Below are positions 16,323 to 25,212 of a stretch of DNA of 49,091 bases, in pieces (position 1 is the first letter of the stretch; every line of letters starts with the position of its first letter). This DNA is from Bacteroidales bacterium. Its GTDB lineage: Bacteria; Bacteroidota; Bacteroidia; Bacteroidales; JAGONC01. The translations under genes were made by a program, and so were the position numbers. A model generated the notes under the pieces. It was not told the DNA's origin and searched no databases. It saw only the letters and a list, made by a program, of their open reading frames with translations. Where the stretch lies: positions 1 through 49,091 of the forward strand of contig JAGLWB010000388.1 of assembly GCA_023133655.1 (NCBI GenBank), in the 5' to 3' direction.

Positions 16323-17597
16323 GTGATCAAAAAACTTTTACAATCCGAATTCCTGAGAAATGTCATGACCCTGGCAAGCGGTACAGCTATTGCACAGGCA
16401 ATACCGGTATTAATATCCCCTATTCTAAGCCGCTTATACACACCTGACGACTTTGGGGTTCTGGCTCTGTTCATGTCAATTGCTGCTATTCTAAGCGTTA
16501 TTGCTACCGGTAGGTATGAACTGGCCATTATGCTGCCGAAAAAGGAAAGAGAAGCTTACAATATTCTGGCTTTATCATTACTCTTTGCTTTTGCTGTTTC
16601 ATTCATTACTTTTATTTTGGTTTTATTATTTAAAAAACCCGTTGCTGATTTCTTTGATGAGCCCGGAATTGAATCCTGGCTTTTCTTATTACCTGTAGTT
16701 ATCTTGTTTTCAGGTATCTTTCAGGCTTTCAACTATTGGTCGACCAGAAATAAAACATACAGGAAGAATGCTACCAGCCGGGTTTCCCGGTCATCGGTTA
16801 CGGTCACAGCTAACCTTGGAATGGGTATTGCAAAAACCGGTTCTTCAGGGCTTATTTTGGGTTATATCCTTGGCCATGTCATGGCAGCGATGGTATTGGC
16901 CTGGAGTACAATATCCAATCTCCGGCATTTCAAGAACCAGGTAACACGGAAAGAAATCATTGAAAATGCTACCAGGTACAAAAATTTTTTAAGGATAAAT
17001 ACCCCCCATGCTTTCATTGACTCGTTGCAGGATAATGGACTCATTTACCTGATCATGTATTTCTTCTCTAAGCTTATTCTTGGATCTTATTCATTTGCAT
17101 ACCGGATATTAAAAGCGCCTGTTGGATTGATCGGAAATGCTATTTATCAGGTTTTTTATCAAAAAGCTTCCGAAGCATTAAAAGAGGGACGGGAAATACA
17201 ACCTATGGTCAAAAAAATCTACTTAAACCTGTTCTTGATCGGATTCCCCATGTTTGTATTACTTTTCCTGTTTGCCCCCTCTATTTTTACTTTTGTTTTT
17301 GGTGAAGAATGGAAAATCTCAGGCGACATAGCCCAAATTTTAATGCCCTGGATATTTTTAAACTTTATGGTAAATCCGGTATCCTGCCTGGCAATAATCA
17401 TGAACAAACAAAAAACAGCAATGTATTTTACTTTTGCAGACATTACTATTAAAGTTGTATCTATGGTGATAGGTGGACTAAATCATGATTTTCGTCTTGG
17501 ATTTATTATTATGAGTACTTTAGGCAGTTTTCTGATGATAGGTGCACTTATTTGGTATTACAGAATAGCAAACCTGAAATTATATAAATCGTATTAA
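16323..17597 (+). CDS. Polysaccharide flippase (Wzx/MATE-like, oligosaccharide exporter)
   Basis: A 424-residue integral membrane protein with about 12 hydrophobic segments. The N-terminal signature FLRNVMTLASGTAIAQAIPV followed by SPILSRLYTPDDFGVLALF is typical of polysaccharide biosynthesis/export proteins that flip undecaprenyl-linked oligosaccharides across the inner membrane. The start is a GTG at 16323; an in-frame ATG occurs 14 codons later but would remove part of the conserved first helix. It is the first gene of a run of seven polysaccharide genes on the plus strand. Confidence 0.88.
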   Translation: MIKKLLQSEFLRNVMTLASGTAIAQAIPVLISPILSRLYTPDDFGVLALFMSIAAILSVIATGRYELAIMLPKKEREAYNILALSLLFAFAVSFITFILVLLFKKPVADFFDEPGIESWLFLLPVVILFSGIFQAFNYWSTRNKTYRKNATSRVSRSSVTVTANLGMGIAKTGSSGLILGYILGHVMAAMVLAWSTISNLRHFKNQVTRKEIIENATRYKNFLRINTPHAFIDSLQDNGLIYLIMYFFSKLILGSYSFAYRILKAPVGLIGNAIYQVFYQKASEALKEGREIQPMVKKIYLNLFLIGFPMFVLLFLFAPSIFTFVFGEEWKISGDIAQILMPWIFLNFMVNPVSCLAIIMNKQKTAMYFTFADITIKVVSMVIGGLNHDFRLGFIIMSTLGSFLMIGALIWYYRIANLKLYKSY

Positions 17598-17613
17598 TAT
17601 AACTAACTCAATT

Positions 17614-18186
17614 ATGAATTTTAGGCATTGGATATGGAATAAATTTGCAACACTTATAAAACCCAGAATGGTTTGGGGATATAAAAACAGCAAAGGAAAA
17701 ATGTTACATAATGTCAGGATTAGCAGTTCTACATATATTGACCATCCGCAAAACCTTACGATCGAAAATAATGTATATATAGGCCATCATAATTTTATTG
17801 AGGCAAGTAATAATATTACCATTGAGGAGGGAACACAAATTACAAACTTTGTTAATATTACAACCCATTCCAGCCATGTTGCCATTCGGTTATATGGTAA
17901 TAAATATATTGAATCAACTGATCATACAGGATATACTAAAGGTGAAGTATATATTGGCAAATACACTTTCATCGGACCACATGTTGTCATTATGCCTGAT
18001 ACAAAAATCGGAAAAGGGTCGATTGTTTCTGCCTTTAGTTATGTTAAAGGTGATTTTCCTGATTTTTCTGTTTTGAAAGGAAACCCGGCAGTTGTAATTG
18101 GAGATACACGTGACATTGACCGTAAATTTCTGGAAGAATTTCCACCATTAAAAGAAACCTATCACCAGTGGGCCAACGAAAGATGA
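17614..18186 (+). CDS. Hexapeptide-repeat acyltransferase
   Basis: A 190-residue left-handed beta-helix transferase. Hexapeptide periodicity is clear in IENNVYIGHHNFIEA, ITIEEGTQI, GEVYIGKYTFIGPHVVIMP and DTKIGKGSIVSAFSYV. The end is FSVLKGNPAVVIGD, a common closing motif of sugar O- or N-acyltransferases (WcaF/maltose acetyltransferase group). It probably adds an acetyl group to a sugar of the polysaccharide. It starts 16 bases after the flippase gene and overlaps the next gene by an ATGA junction. Confidence 0.85.
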   Translation: MNFRHWIWNKFATLIKPRMVWGYKNSKGKMLHNVRISSSTYIDHPQNLTIENNVYIGHHNFIEASNNITIEEGTQITNFVNITTHSSHVAIRLYGNKYIESTDHTGYTKGEVYIGKYTFIGPHVVIMPDTKIGKGSIVSAFSYVKGDFPDFSVLKGNPAVVIGDTRDIDRKFLEEFPPLKETYHQWANER

Positions 18187-19223
18187 AAAAACTCCTTCTT
18201 ATAGGGCCTGGCAGTGTCCATACATATAACTATTATAAACTTATCGAGGGGGCTTTCGATGAAATGCTGCTTATTACTAACATTTCCCGTCCGGAATTTG
18301 ATTCAGTGAGAACTGTCAGAAGTGATTTTTCTATTCGCAATCCATTTCAAGCAATAAAAAACATCAGGGTTATCAGACGGCATATAAAAAAATTCAAACC
18401 TGATGTTATTCATGTTCACCAGGCGAATTCAATCGCATATTTATCAATCCGGGCAAATAAAAACACTGGTATCCCGGTTATTGTAACCGCGTGGGGAAGT
18501 GATGTTCTTATTGCTCCTGAAAGAGGCATCTTGATTAAAAAAATGATTATTTATAACCTGAAAAGTGCCACCTATTTAACTGCCGACTCACAATATGTTG
18601 CTCAAAGAATTGTTGAACTTGCCAAAAGGATAAAACATGAAGTGATCGTGGCAAATTTCGGAATTGAGGACTTTCATAAAAAAGGACCCAAGGAAACCAT
18701 TATTTACTCAAACAGATTGCACAAAAAACTATACCGGATCGATTATATCATCAGCTCTTTTAATCTGTTTATCCGGAAAAAAAATGAAAATTGGAAACTG
18801 ATTATCGCAGGTGACGGAGAAGAAACAGAAAACTTAAAATTGTTGGTTCAACGTTTGAATATTGACGATAGAGTTGAATTTACAGGCTGGCTTGATGAAA
18901 ATTCCAATTATGAGTTGTATAACAAGGCAAAGATATTTGTTTCCATTCCTGAATCGGATGCAACAGCTATCAGTTTGCTCGAGGCTATGTCAGCCGAATG
19001 TATTCCGGTTGTATCTGACTTGCCGGCCAATAGGGAATGGATCCAGCATGGCACAAATGGCATTGTGGTCAATAATTTGAACGAAGATTTTTTTTCAATG
19101 GCTTTGGGCCTGGATCCTAAAAAAGTATCGCAAATAAATAGAGAGCTCATTTCCTTACATGCGACAAAAGCAGTTAACAGAAATAAATTTATTGATCTTT
19201 ATAAAAAAACAATTCAGGAATAA
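18183..19223 (+). CDS. Glycosyltransferase family 4 (GT-B fold)
   Basis: The start is placed at the ATG at 18183, which overlaps the previous stop as ATGA and gives the natural beginning MKKLLLIGPGSVHTYNYYKL. The 346-residue protein has a GT-B layout: an N-terminal acceptor domain with DVIHVHQANSIAYLS, and a C-terminal donor domain with LIIAGDGEE, FTGWLDE and ESDATAISLLEAMSA, which contains the E-x7-E motif of family 4. It likely transfers a sugar onto the lipid-linked oligosaccharide. The start of the next gene overlaps its stop by one base. Confidence 0.87.
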   Translation: MKKLLLIGPGSVHTYNYYKLIEGAFDEMLLITNISRPEFDSVRTVRSDFSIRNPFQAIKNIRVIRRHIKKFKPDVIHVHQANSIAYLSIRANKNTGIPVIVTAWGSDVLIAPERGILIKKMIIYNLKSATYLTADSQYVAQRIVELAKRIKHEVIVANFGIEDFHKKGPKETIIYSNRLHKKLYRIDYIISSFNLFIRKKNENWKLIIAGDGEETENLKLLVQRLNIDDRVEFTGWLDENSNYELYNKAKIFVSIPESDATAISLLEAMSAECIPVVSDLPANREWIQHGTNGIVVNNLNEDFFSMALGLDPKKVSQINRELISLHATKAVNRNKFIDLYKKTIQE

Positions 19224-20320
19224 TGCAAGCCTGTCATTTAACATCAGTACATAACCGTTTTGATACACGGATCTTTGTGAATGAAATCCCTTCACTTGCC
19301 TCTGAAGGGTTCGAGGTTTGTGCAATTGTGGCCGATGGCAAAGGTGATGAAGAAAGGAAAAATTTCAATATTTATGATGTTGGAAAACCGAAAACCAGAT
19401 TTCACAGAATATTATTCACCACAAAAAGAGTATATAAAAAGGCACTGGAAGTTGATGCAAAGGCTTATCATTTACATGATCCTGAGTTATTACTTATTGC
19501 CAAAAAGTTAAAAAAAAGAGGCAAAAAAGTAATTTATGATGCACATGAAGATGTGCCAAGGCAGATAGTTAATAAACACTGGATCAATAAGGGCCTCAGA
19601 AAAGTGATCTCAAACCCAATTGAATTTTATGAAAACCGGATCAGTAAAAAATTAGATTACATTATTACCGCTACTTCCTTTATCAGAGACAGGTTCTTAC
19701 TAATAAACAAAAATGTTACGGATATAAATAATTTCCCAATTATTGCCTCGACCGGTAAAACAATAGATGAGGCAAAAAGAAAGAAAGAAATTTGTTACAT
19801 CGGCAGCATTTCAAAAGTCAGGGGTCTGAATGAATTGGTTGAAGCTTTATCTTTGCTTCCCGGTGTTTCACTTAACCTTGCTGGCACTTATTCACCTGAA
19901 AATTATAAAAACGATCTTAAAAAAATTCCCGGTTGGGAAAAAGTTATAGAATATGGATTTGCCAATAGAGAAATGGCCAAAGAAATAATGAACCGGTCGA
20001 TTGCAGGCATGGTGACATTGCATCCCATTATCAATTACATTGATGCTTTACCGGTTAAGATGTTTGAATACATGGCTGCCGGAATCCCTGTAATTGCCTC
20101 TGATTTCCCTCTTTGGAAAAATATTGTTGAAGGCTGTAAATGTGGCATTTGTGTCGATCCGTTAAATCCTGAAGTCATTGCAAAAGCCGTTCAATATATT
20201 TTTCAACATAAAAAGGAAGCTTCTCAAATGGGCTTAAACGGCAGAAAAGCAGTATTGGAAAAATATAACTGGGAAATTGAAAAGCAAAAACTGATTGGAG
20301 TTTACAAGAAACTAATCTAA
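19223..20320 (+). CDS. Glycosyltransferase family 4 (GT-B fold), second
   Basis: A 365-residue transferase. It begins MQACHLTSVHNRFDTRIFVN, continues with AYHLHDPELLLIAKKLKKRG and VIYDAHEDVPRQI, and in the donor domain shows CYIGSISKVRGLNELVEAL, LAGTYSPE, MVTLHPI and MFEYMAAGIPVIASDFPLW. The HDPELL and YDAHED motifs are typical of a Bacteroidota/Firmicutes GT4 subgroup. It is translationally coupled to the previous gene (TAATG). A 210-base gap with an inverted repeat follows before the next transferase. Confidence 0.87.
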   Translation: MQACHLTSVHNRFDTRIFVNEIPSLASEGFEVCAIVADGKGDEERKNFNIYDVGKPKTRFHRILFTTKRVYKKALEVDAKAYHLHDPELLLIAKKLKKRGKKVIYDAHEDVPRQIVNKHWINKGLRKVISNPIEFYENRISKKLDYIITATSFIRDRFLLINKNVTDINNFPIIASTGKTIDEAKRKKEICYIGSISKVRGLNELVEALSLLPGVSLNLAGTYSPENYKNDLKKIPGWEKVIEYGFANREMAKEIMNRSIAGMVTLHPIINYIDALPVKMFEYMAAGIPVIASDFPLWKNIVEGCKCGICVDPLNPEVIAKAVQYIFQHKKEASQMGLNGRKAVLEKYNWEIEKQKLIGVYKKLI

Positions 20321-20438
20321 AGGCTTAAAAAGAAAATCTTTTTTATCAGAGATTTTGCACTTAATACAATAACAACTTAACATGCTGTATATCATTTATG
20401 TATTATGCTTTCTACTGCTAATTTTAGGCTTTGAGTAG

Positions 20439-20506
20439 CTTTGTGACTTCTTGGTGTAACTTTGTGAAATAGCTATTACACAGAGAGTCACGGAGAAGAC
20501 ACAAAG
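20439..20506. repeat. Long imperfect inverted repeat between glycosyltransferase genes
   Basis: Two 31-base arms (20439-20469 and 20476-20506) pair with 8 mismatches across a 6-base loop. The sequence contains CACAAAG/CTTTGTG and GTCAC motifs (for example AAGACACAAAGTTTCACAG), a repeat style common between Bacteroidota genes. It could be a structured RNA, a REP-like element or a transcriptional pause inside the polysaccharide cluster. Confidence 0.5.
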
Positions 20507-20530
20507 TTTCACAGAGAAAAATCAGTTATT

Positions 20531-21292
20531 ATGTCCGGATCCCAAAATACACTTGTTTCGATTATCACACCGGTTTATAATTATGAACGGTATATTGCCG
20601 AAGCAATTGAATCGGTGCTTGCCCAGACCTATACAAACTGGGAAATGATCATTGTTGACGACCGGTCAACTGACGATTCTCCGGAAATAGTAAAAAAATA
20701 TGCTAAAAAAGATCACCGAATCAAACTGATCGAATTACCGGAAAACCTGGGCGCGGCCATGGCAAGAAATAAAGCCCTGGAACATGCAAAAGGGCGATAT
20801 ATTGCCTTTCTGGATAGTGATGATATCTGGGATGGAAGAAAATTAGCAAAACAAATTGCTTTTATGCAAAAAAATAATTCCCCGGTTACCTTTACCTCCT
20901 ATGAATTGATCAATGAGAATGGTACACGATTGAACCATGTTATCCATTCGGTGAAAAAGCTTAGCCTGAACGACTACTTAAAGAATACCATCATAGGCTT
21001 CTCCACTGCCATAATCGACACTGAACAAACAGGATCCATTTCTTTTATGGACATTAAAACACGGTCAGATACCCAGTTATGGATAACATTATTTAAAAAA
21101 GGGTTTTTTGCCTGTGGACTTGATGAAGTGTTGGTGAAATACCGAAAAGATCATAAATCCCTGTCGTCAAATAAAATTAAAGCTGCACTCCAGGTATGGC
21201 GGCTCTATTATAAAATTGAAAATATCGGACTTTTTAGATCGCTCTATTCCTTTCTGTTTTATGGAATAAATGCGATCAAAAAACGAATGTAA
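20531..21292 (+). CDS. Glycosyltransferase family 2 (GT-A fold)
   Basis: A 253-residue transferase. The N-terminal half shows SIITPVYNYERYIAEAIESV, MIIVDDRSTDDSPEIV, LPENLGAAMARNKAL and IAFLDSDDIW with the metal-binding D-x-D. This is the classic family 2 pattern. The C-terminal part is short, with SSNKIKAALQVWRLYYK, as in WcaA/RfbF-like enzymes. The next family 2 gene follows after 12 bases. Confidence 0.9.
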   Translation: MSGSQNTLVSIITPVYNYERYIAEAIESVLAQTYTNWEMIIVDDRSTDDSPEIVKKYAKKDHRIKLIELPENLGAAMARNKALEHAKGRYIAFLDSDDIWDGRKLAKQIAFMQKNNSPVTFTSYELINENGTRLNHVIHSVKKLSLNDYLKNTIIGFSTAIIDTEQTGSISFMDIKTRSDTQLWITLFKKGFFACGLDEVLVKYRKDHKSLSSNKIKAALQVWRLYYKIENIGLFRSLYSFLFYGINAIKKRM

Positions 21293-21304
21293 TCAGCAGT
21301 TATT

Positions 21305-22195
21305 ATGACAAATAAAATTTTCAAAGAAAGCAGGGTAAACAAAAAAGGCCTGAAGTTTTCAATCATTATCCCAACCTGGAATAATATTGATTATTTAAAA
21401 CTGTGCATAAGGAGTATTCAGCAAAATTCGTACTTTGGTCATCAGATCATTATATTTGTTAACGAAGGGATTGATGGCACATTAAACTGGATAAAAACTC
21501 AAAAAGAAATCGATTATCTCCATTCAAAAGAGAACCTTGGAATATGTTATGCAGTAAATATTAGCGTGTCATTGGTCAAGACTGATTACGTTGTTTACAT
21601 GAACGATGATATGTATGTATGCCCTGACTGGGATCTGGAGTTAAGTAAGGAAATTGAAAAAACAGGTCATAATTACTTTTTTTTATCAGGAACATTGATT
21701 GAAGCTAATGCCTCCAATAACCCTAATTCTCCTGTAATAATCAAAGACTACGGGACAGACACAAATAATTTTGCAGAGGAAAGGCTATTAGAAGAATATA
21801 AAAATTTACAAAAGGCAGATTGGCATGGTAGTTCCTGGCCTCCAAGTTTAGTTCATAAAGACATTTGGGACCTTGTTGGTGGGCTAAGCATCGAATTTTC
21901 TCCCGGAATGTATTCTGATCCCGATTTCTCGATGAAATTATGGAAATTAGGAGTTCGGATCTTTAAAGGAGTTGGAAGAAGTAAAATTTATCACTTTGGG
22001 GCAAAGTCGACAAAAAAAGTAAAAAGAAACAAAGGAAGTGATACCTTTGTTATGAAATGGGGAATAACTGCCCGGACCTTTTACACCCACTATCTTAAGA
22101 TGGGCCAGGAGTACAGTGGCTACTTAAGCGAGCCGGACCTAAGCCTCCTTTGCAAGGCCAGAAATAAACTAAAAAGAGTCATTAAATGCTTTTAA
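21305..22195 (+). CDS. Glycosyltransferase family 2 (GT-A fold), second
   Basis: A 296-residue transferase with FSIIIPTWNNIDYLKLCIRS at about residues 18-37, SKENLGICYAVNISV, and VVYMNDDMYVCPDWD as the nucleotide-sugar and metal-binding segment. A later WHGSSWPPSLVHKDIWDLVG and FSPGMYSDPDFSMKLW resemble the acceptor-side motifs of rhamnosyltransferase-like members. It overlaps the O-antigen ligase gene by 10 bases, which supports a single operon. Confidence 0.87.
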   Translation: MTNKIFKESRVNKKGLKFSIIIPTWNNIDYLKLCIRSIQQNSYFGHQIIIFVNEGIDGTLNWIKTQKEIDYLHSKENLGICYAVNISVSLVKTDYVVYMNDDMYVCPDWDLELSKEIEKTGHNYFFLSGTLIEANASNNPNSPVIIKDYGTDTNNFAEERLLEEYKNLQKADWHGSSWPPSLVHKDIWDLVGGLSIEFSPGMYSDPDFSMKLWKLGVRIFKGVGRSKIYHFGAKSTKKVKRNKGSDTFVMKWGITARTFYTHYLKMGQEYSGYLSEPDLSLLCKARNKLKRVIKCF

Positions 22196-23493
22196 CAGCG
22201 TGCAGATCAAAATTTACGAATGTCAGGGACTGCCTTACACTAAGTTTGTTTTTGATCCTGGCGTTTGTCATGCCCCTTCACGACAGGCTTGTTGTTTTTG
22301 TCATTGCTATGATCCTGATAAACTGGCTTATTGATAAAAGGCTTCCAAAAAAAATAAAGAACATCTTTCAATCTCCGGTTCGCAGGTTATTGCTTTCATT
22401 TTCATTCATTTATCTACTCTACTGGATAGGCCTCTTTTATTCCGACAACCGTGATTACGGTTTTTTTGACCTTGAAGTTAAAATGTCACTGTTGATATTT
22501 CCCCTTATCTTTGCCACTATTGATGATCGTATTTTCAAGGATAAAAAAATATTTTTTCTGTTTTACTCTTTTATTGCGGGTTGTATTGTTTCCACATTCA
22601 TTTTTCTATTCTATTCAACCATTAGTTTTCTTGAATCAAACGCGCTAAGTGCTTTTTATTACAAAAACCTTTCTTTAAGTCACCATCCCTCCTATTTTTC
22701 TATGTACCTGAATTTAAGTATCGCTTTTTTATTATTTTTTCTTATCGAAAAGAAAATTCAATTGTCAGGCTGGCTGAAAGTTACTGCAGGCATATTAATC
22801 CTTTATTTTTTTATTATCATTATCCTGTTAAGTTCCAAGGCCGGAATATTAAGCCTGTTGATGGTATTATTCATCAGTACCGGTTATCTCCTGGTATTCA
22901 AAAAGCGATACCTGGCAGGAGCAGTTCTTATCGTTCTGATAACAGCTTCATTTATTGGATCCTTTTATATTTTCACCAACACTACTAACCGGTTTCTGGA
23001 GGCTAAAGAATCAGTAGTTAGTGAAGGGGCCATAGAAAATGACACTAAAGAAAGTTCAGGTGAAAGAATCCTGGTCTGGAAATCAACAATCGACATCATC
23101 CGGCATAACTTTTTATTCGGCGTTGGTACGGGAGACGTAAAAGATCAGTTGTTAAAAAAATACAAGGAGGAGAATATTGTTTTAGCGATGAAGCTTAAGC
23201 TTAATGCGCATAATCAATATCTTCAGACTTTTTTATCAATTGGAGTGATTGGCTTCTGGGTATTGGCATTGTATATACTGCTTCCTATGATCAATGCTAT
23301 GAAAAACCGAAACCTGCTTTATTTTCTATTTTTAGCGATCATTGGGTTCAATTTTCTATTCGAGTCGATGCTGGAGCGCCAGGCAGGAGTTGTTTTTTAT
23401 GCTTTTTTTAATGCTTATTTGTTTGCGGTAAAGAAAGAATTCCGGTCATCCAGCTCTGCTCCAGTTCTGAACGATGAGACGTCCAAAACATAA
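22186..23493 (+). CDS. O-antigen ligase / polymerase family membrane protein
   Basis: A 435-residue protein with about 11 hydrophobic helices and a large periplasmic loop before FGVGTGDVKDQLLKKY and LNAHNQYLQTFLSIGVIGF. The latter is the Wzy_C signature shared by O-antigen ligases (WaaL) and polymerases (Wzy). Sequence alone cannot separate ligase from polymerase here. It is the last gene of the polysaccharide cluster. Confidence 0.82.
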   Translation: MLLTACRSKFTNVRDCLTLSLFLILAFVMPLHDRLVVFVIAMILINWLIDKRLPKKIKNIFQSPVRRLLLSFSFIYLLYWIGLFYSDNRDYGFFDLEVKMSLLIFPLIFATIDDRIFKDKKIFFLFYSFIAGCIVSTFIFLFYSTISFLESNALSAFYYKNLSLSHHPSYFSMYLNLSIAFLLFFLIEKKIQLSGWLKVTAGILILYFFIIIILLSSKAGILSLLMVLFISTGYLLVFKKRYLAGAVLIVLITASFIGSFYIFTNTTNRFLEAKESVVSEGAIENDTKESSGERILVWKSTIDIIRHNFLFGVGTGDVKDQLLKKYKEENIVLAMKLKLNAHNQYLQTFLSIGVIGFWVLALYILLPMINAMKNRNLLYFLFLAIIGFNFLFESMLERQAGVVFYAFFNAYLFAVKKEFRSSSSAPVLNDETSKT

Positions 23494-23923
23494 GCAAAAC
23501 TTCTTCATTTCTTATTGTTTATTGATTATTCCTTATTTAACTTCCTGATTAGACTTCCTAATTTCTCATTTCAAGTTAATCAATGACACTTGAAAAGAAA
23601 TTACGTTTTCAACGGTCAAAAAATAAGAAAAAGATTCTGATTCAAGTCTCTGGAAACGGGAAAAATACAGTGAGATACTGGATTTATGAGCAGAGGAATC
23701 TCCTGTGAGAAAGCTACGTGCATGGGGGATTCCTTCGCTCACATACTCCGCTCCCGCTCCAAATGTTCAGTCGGAATGACAGCTAAGTTCTGGGCTGTAA
23801 TGATTTAAGTGCTGTAATTACAAAATAAGGTTGACGCCAATGCGCGAAAGCGGGGATTTGAATTTTTGCATTTCATAAATAAATGTTGTATTTTTATGCG
23901 AATCAAATAAATACCACATTTTC
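23494..23923. other. 430-base intergenic region
   Basis: No gene is visible. It holds AT-rich sequence, a segment at about 23712-23781 with GGGGATTCCTTCGCTCAC and AGTCGGAATGACAGC, and near the 3' end the promoter of the next gene. The middle segment resembles interspersed elements common between Bacteroidota genes; I did not find a second copy in this window. Confidence 0.5.
23865..23896 (+). promoter_or_regulatory. Bacteroidota-type promoter upstream of the T9SS cargo genes
   Basis: TTTG (23865-23868), a 20-base spacer, then TATTTTTA (23889-23896), one base off TAnnTTTG. Spacing equals that of the strong promoter at 7161-7192. The first ATG follows at 23924. Confidence 0.5.
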
Positions 23924-24370
23924 ATGAAAAATTATTCTTTCTTTTTTCTGTTACTGATTTTCTCATTTATTGCCAAATCATCGTATTCACAGGATTTCTG
24001 GGAACAAATAGAAGGGCCAGAGGATCAAAGTATTTATTCAATTAATGCTAATTCTTCTGAACAGATTTTTGTTGGTACAAATAATGGCATCTTTAAAACT
24101 GATAATTATGGCTTAAATTGGGAGCAAACTACTCTAAATGAATATAGATTCAACGTAATTCATATTTCGCCTCTTGATGAAATTTTTGCTGTTGGTCCAG
24201 GAGTTTTTTATTCAAATGATAATGGCGAAACTTGGGATACAATTAATTATATGGATGTTGGTGGATTTGCTATTTACGTTTATAATGAAAATACAATTTT
24301 TGTTGGAAACTGGGGGGGGTATATAAACTTCATAAAGAAAATAATGAATGGGGAATTACGCAAGTCTTAA
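23924..24370 (+). CDS. N-terminal part of an exported Asp-box repeat protein, ended by a frameshift
   Basis: This is the first 148 codons of what looks like a single gene of about 430 codons running to 25212. A signal peptide is clear (MKNYSFFFLLLIFSFIAKSS, cleavage near YSQ-D). Two Asp-box/BNR-like repeats follow: FKTDNYGLNWEQ and YSNDNGETWDT. After FVGNWGG the frame changes in a run of eight G (24312-24319) and a short unrelated tail is read to the stop. With nine G the reading continues as WGGVYKLHKENNEW into the next frame. It is therefore a pseudogene, a phase-variable gene or a sequencing error. Confidence 0.75.
   Translation: MKNYSFFFLLLIFSFIAKSSYSQDFWEQIEGPEDQSIYSINANSSEQIFVGTNNGIFKTDNYGLNWEQTTLNEYRFNVIHISPLDEIFAVGPGVFYSNDNGETWDTINYMDVGGFAIYVYNENTIFVGNWGGYINFIKKIMNGELRKS
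24312..24319 (+). other. Homopolymeric G8 tract at the frameshift
   Basis: Eight consecutive G lie inside a coding region. Adding one G joins the upstream and downstream frames without a stop and restores the motif WGGVY. Poly-G tracts in coding sequence are prone to slipped-strand errors, both in the cell and in sequencing. Confidence 0.7.
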
Positions 24371-24390
24371 CTTTATCATTTAACACTGAA

Positions 24391-25212
24391 ATGATTACTT
24401 CTATATCAGGTAATTATTCTGACACTATTTATGCTGGATCTATACGCTGGACAGGAGATGGTGGAGGAATATATTGCTCAATAGATAGTGGAAATTATTG
24501 GGAAAATATTGGGCTGTTTGATCATTATGTTTCTTCTTTGGGGATTAATTCTAACAATGATCTTATAGCAGGCACTCGTGGGCATTTCACGCTTTACCAT
24601 GGTGGCGTTTATAAATTACCATCCGGTACAAATGAATGGATAACATTAAAAGATAATGATATTGTTACTTCGCTTGTTTTAGGCTTAGAAGATGAGATTT
24701 ATATTGGTTGTTCAAATATTGATTTATATTATGGAGCAATACGTTATTCATTTGATGGTGGTCAAAACTGGATTATAATTGATTCAGGCATGGGGGATAG
24801 GAATGTTGAAAAACTAATTCTTGGTAATGATAATCATCTATATTCCTTAAGTGGATGGGGTAATAATATGATAATTCATAGAAGTAATAATACTGTATTG
24901 ATTTTACAACCTGGAATAAATCAAAATAAAGAAATAATAACTTACAATTATCCGAATCCTTTCAAAGGAGAGACTATTATTTATTACACTCTACCTACCA
25001 ACTGCTATGAAGAAGTACAAATTACAATTTATGACCTGTTCGGTAACCAAATAAAGAAATGTATTATGAGAAATGATCAATTAAAAAATAATCAGTTAAA
25101 GTTCAATGCTTTAGGATTAGCTTCTGGTATTTATATGTATCAGATATCTTATGGTGTTTATCATTGCTCACGAAATATGATTTTATTAAACAAAAATTTT
25201 AATTATGAATAA
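24391..25212 (+). CDS. C-terminal part of the Asp-box protein, with T9SS sorting domain
   Basis: The open frame truly extends upstream to about 24313 without a stop, so the ATG at 24391 is probably not a natural start. It adds further Asp-box repeats (YCSIDSGNYWENI, YSFDGGQNWIII) and ends with a T9SS type A C-terminal domain: NYPNPFKGETIIYYTLP, ITIYDLFGNQIKK and LASGIYMYQIS. T9SS domains direct a protein across the outer membrane and are cleaved on the surface. The stop overlaps the start of the peptidase gene by 8 bases. Codon use is AT-rich compared with the flanking regions. Confidence 0.75.
   Translation: MITSISGNYSDTIYAGSIRWTGDGGGIYCSIDSGNYWENIGLFDHYVSSLGINSNNDLIAGTRGHFTLYHGGVYKLPSGTNEWITLKDNDIVTSLVLGLEDEIYIGCSNIDLYYGAIRYSFDGGQNWIIIDSGMGDRNVEKLILGNDNHLYSLSGWGNNMIIHRSNNTVLILQPGINQNKEIITYNYPNPFKGETIIYYTLPTNCYEEVQITIYDLFGNQIKKCIMRNDQLKNNQLKFNALGLASGIYMYQISYGVYHCSRNMILLNKNFNYE

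Noticed and set aside
23494-23923. Possible tRNA or small RNA gene
   Set aside because: No cloverleaf or conserved RNA fold was seen; the motif resembles interspersed sequence.
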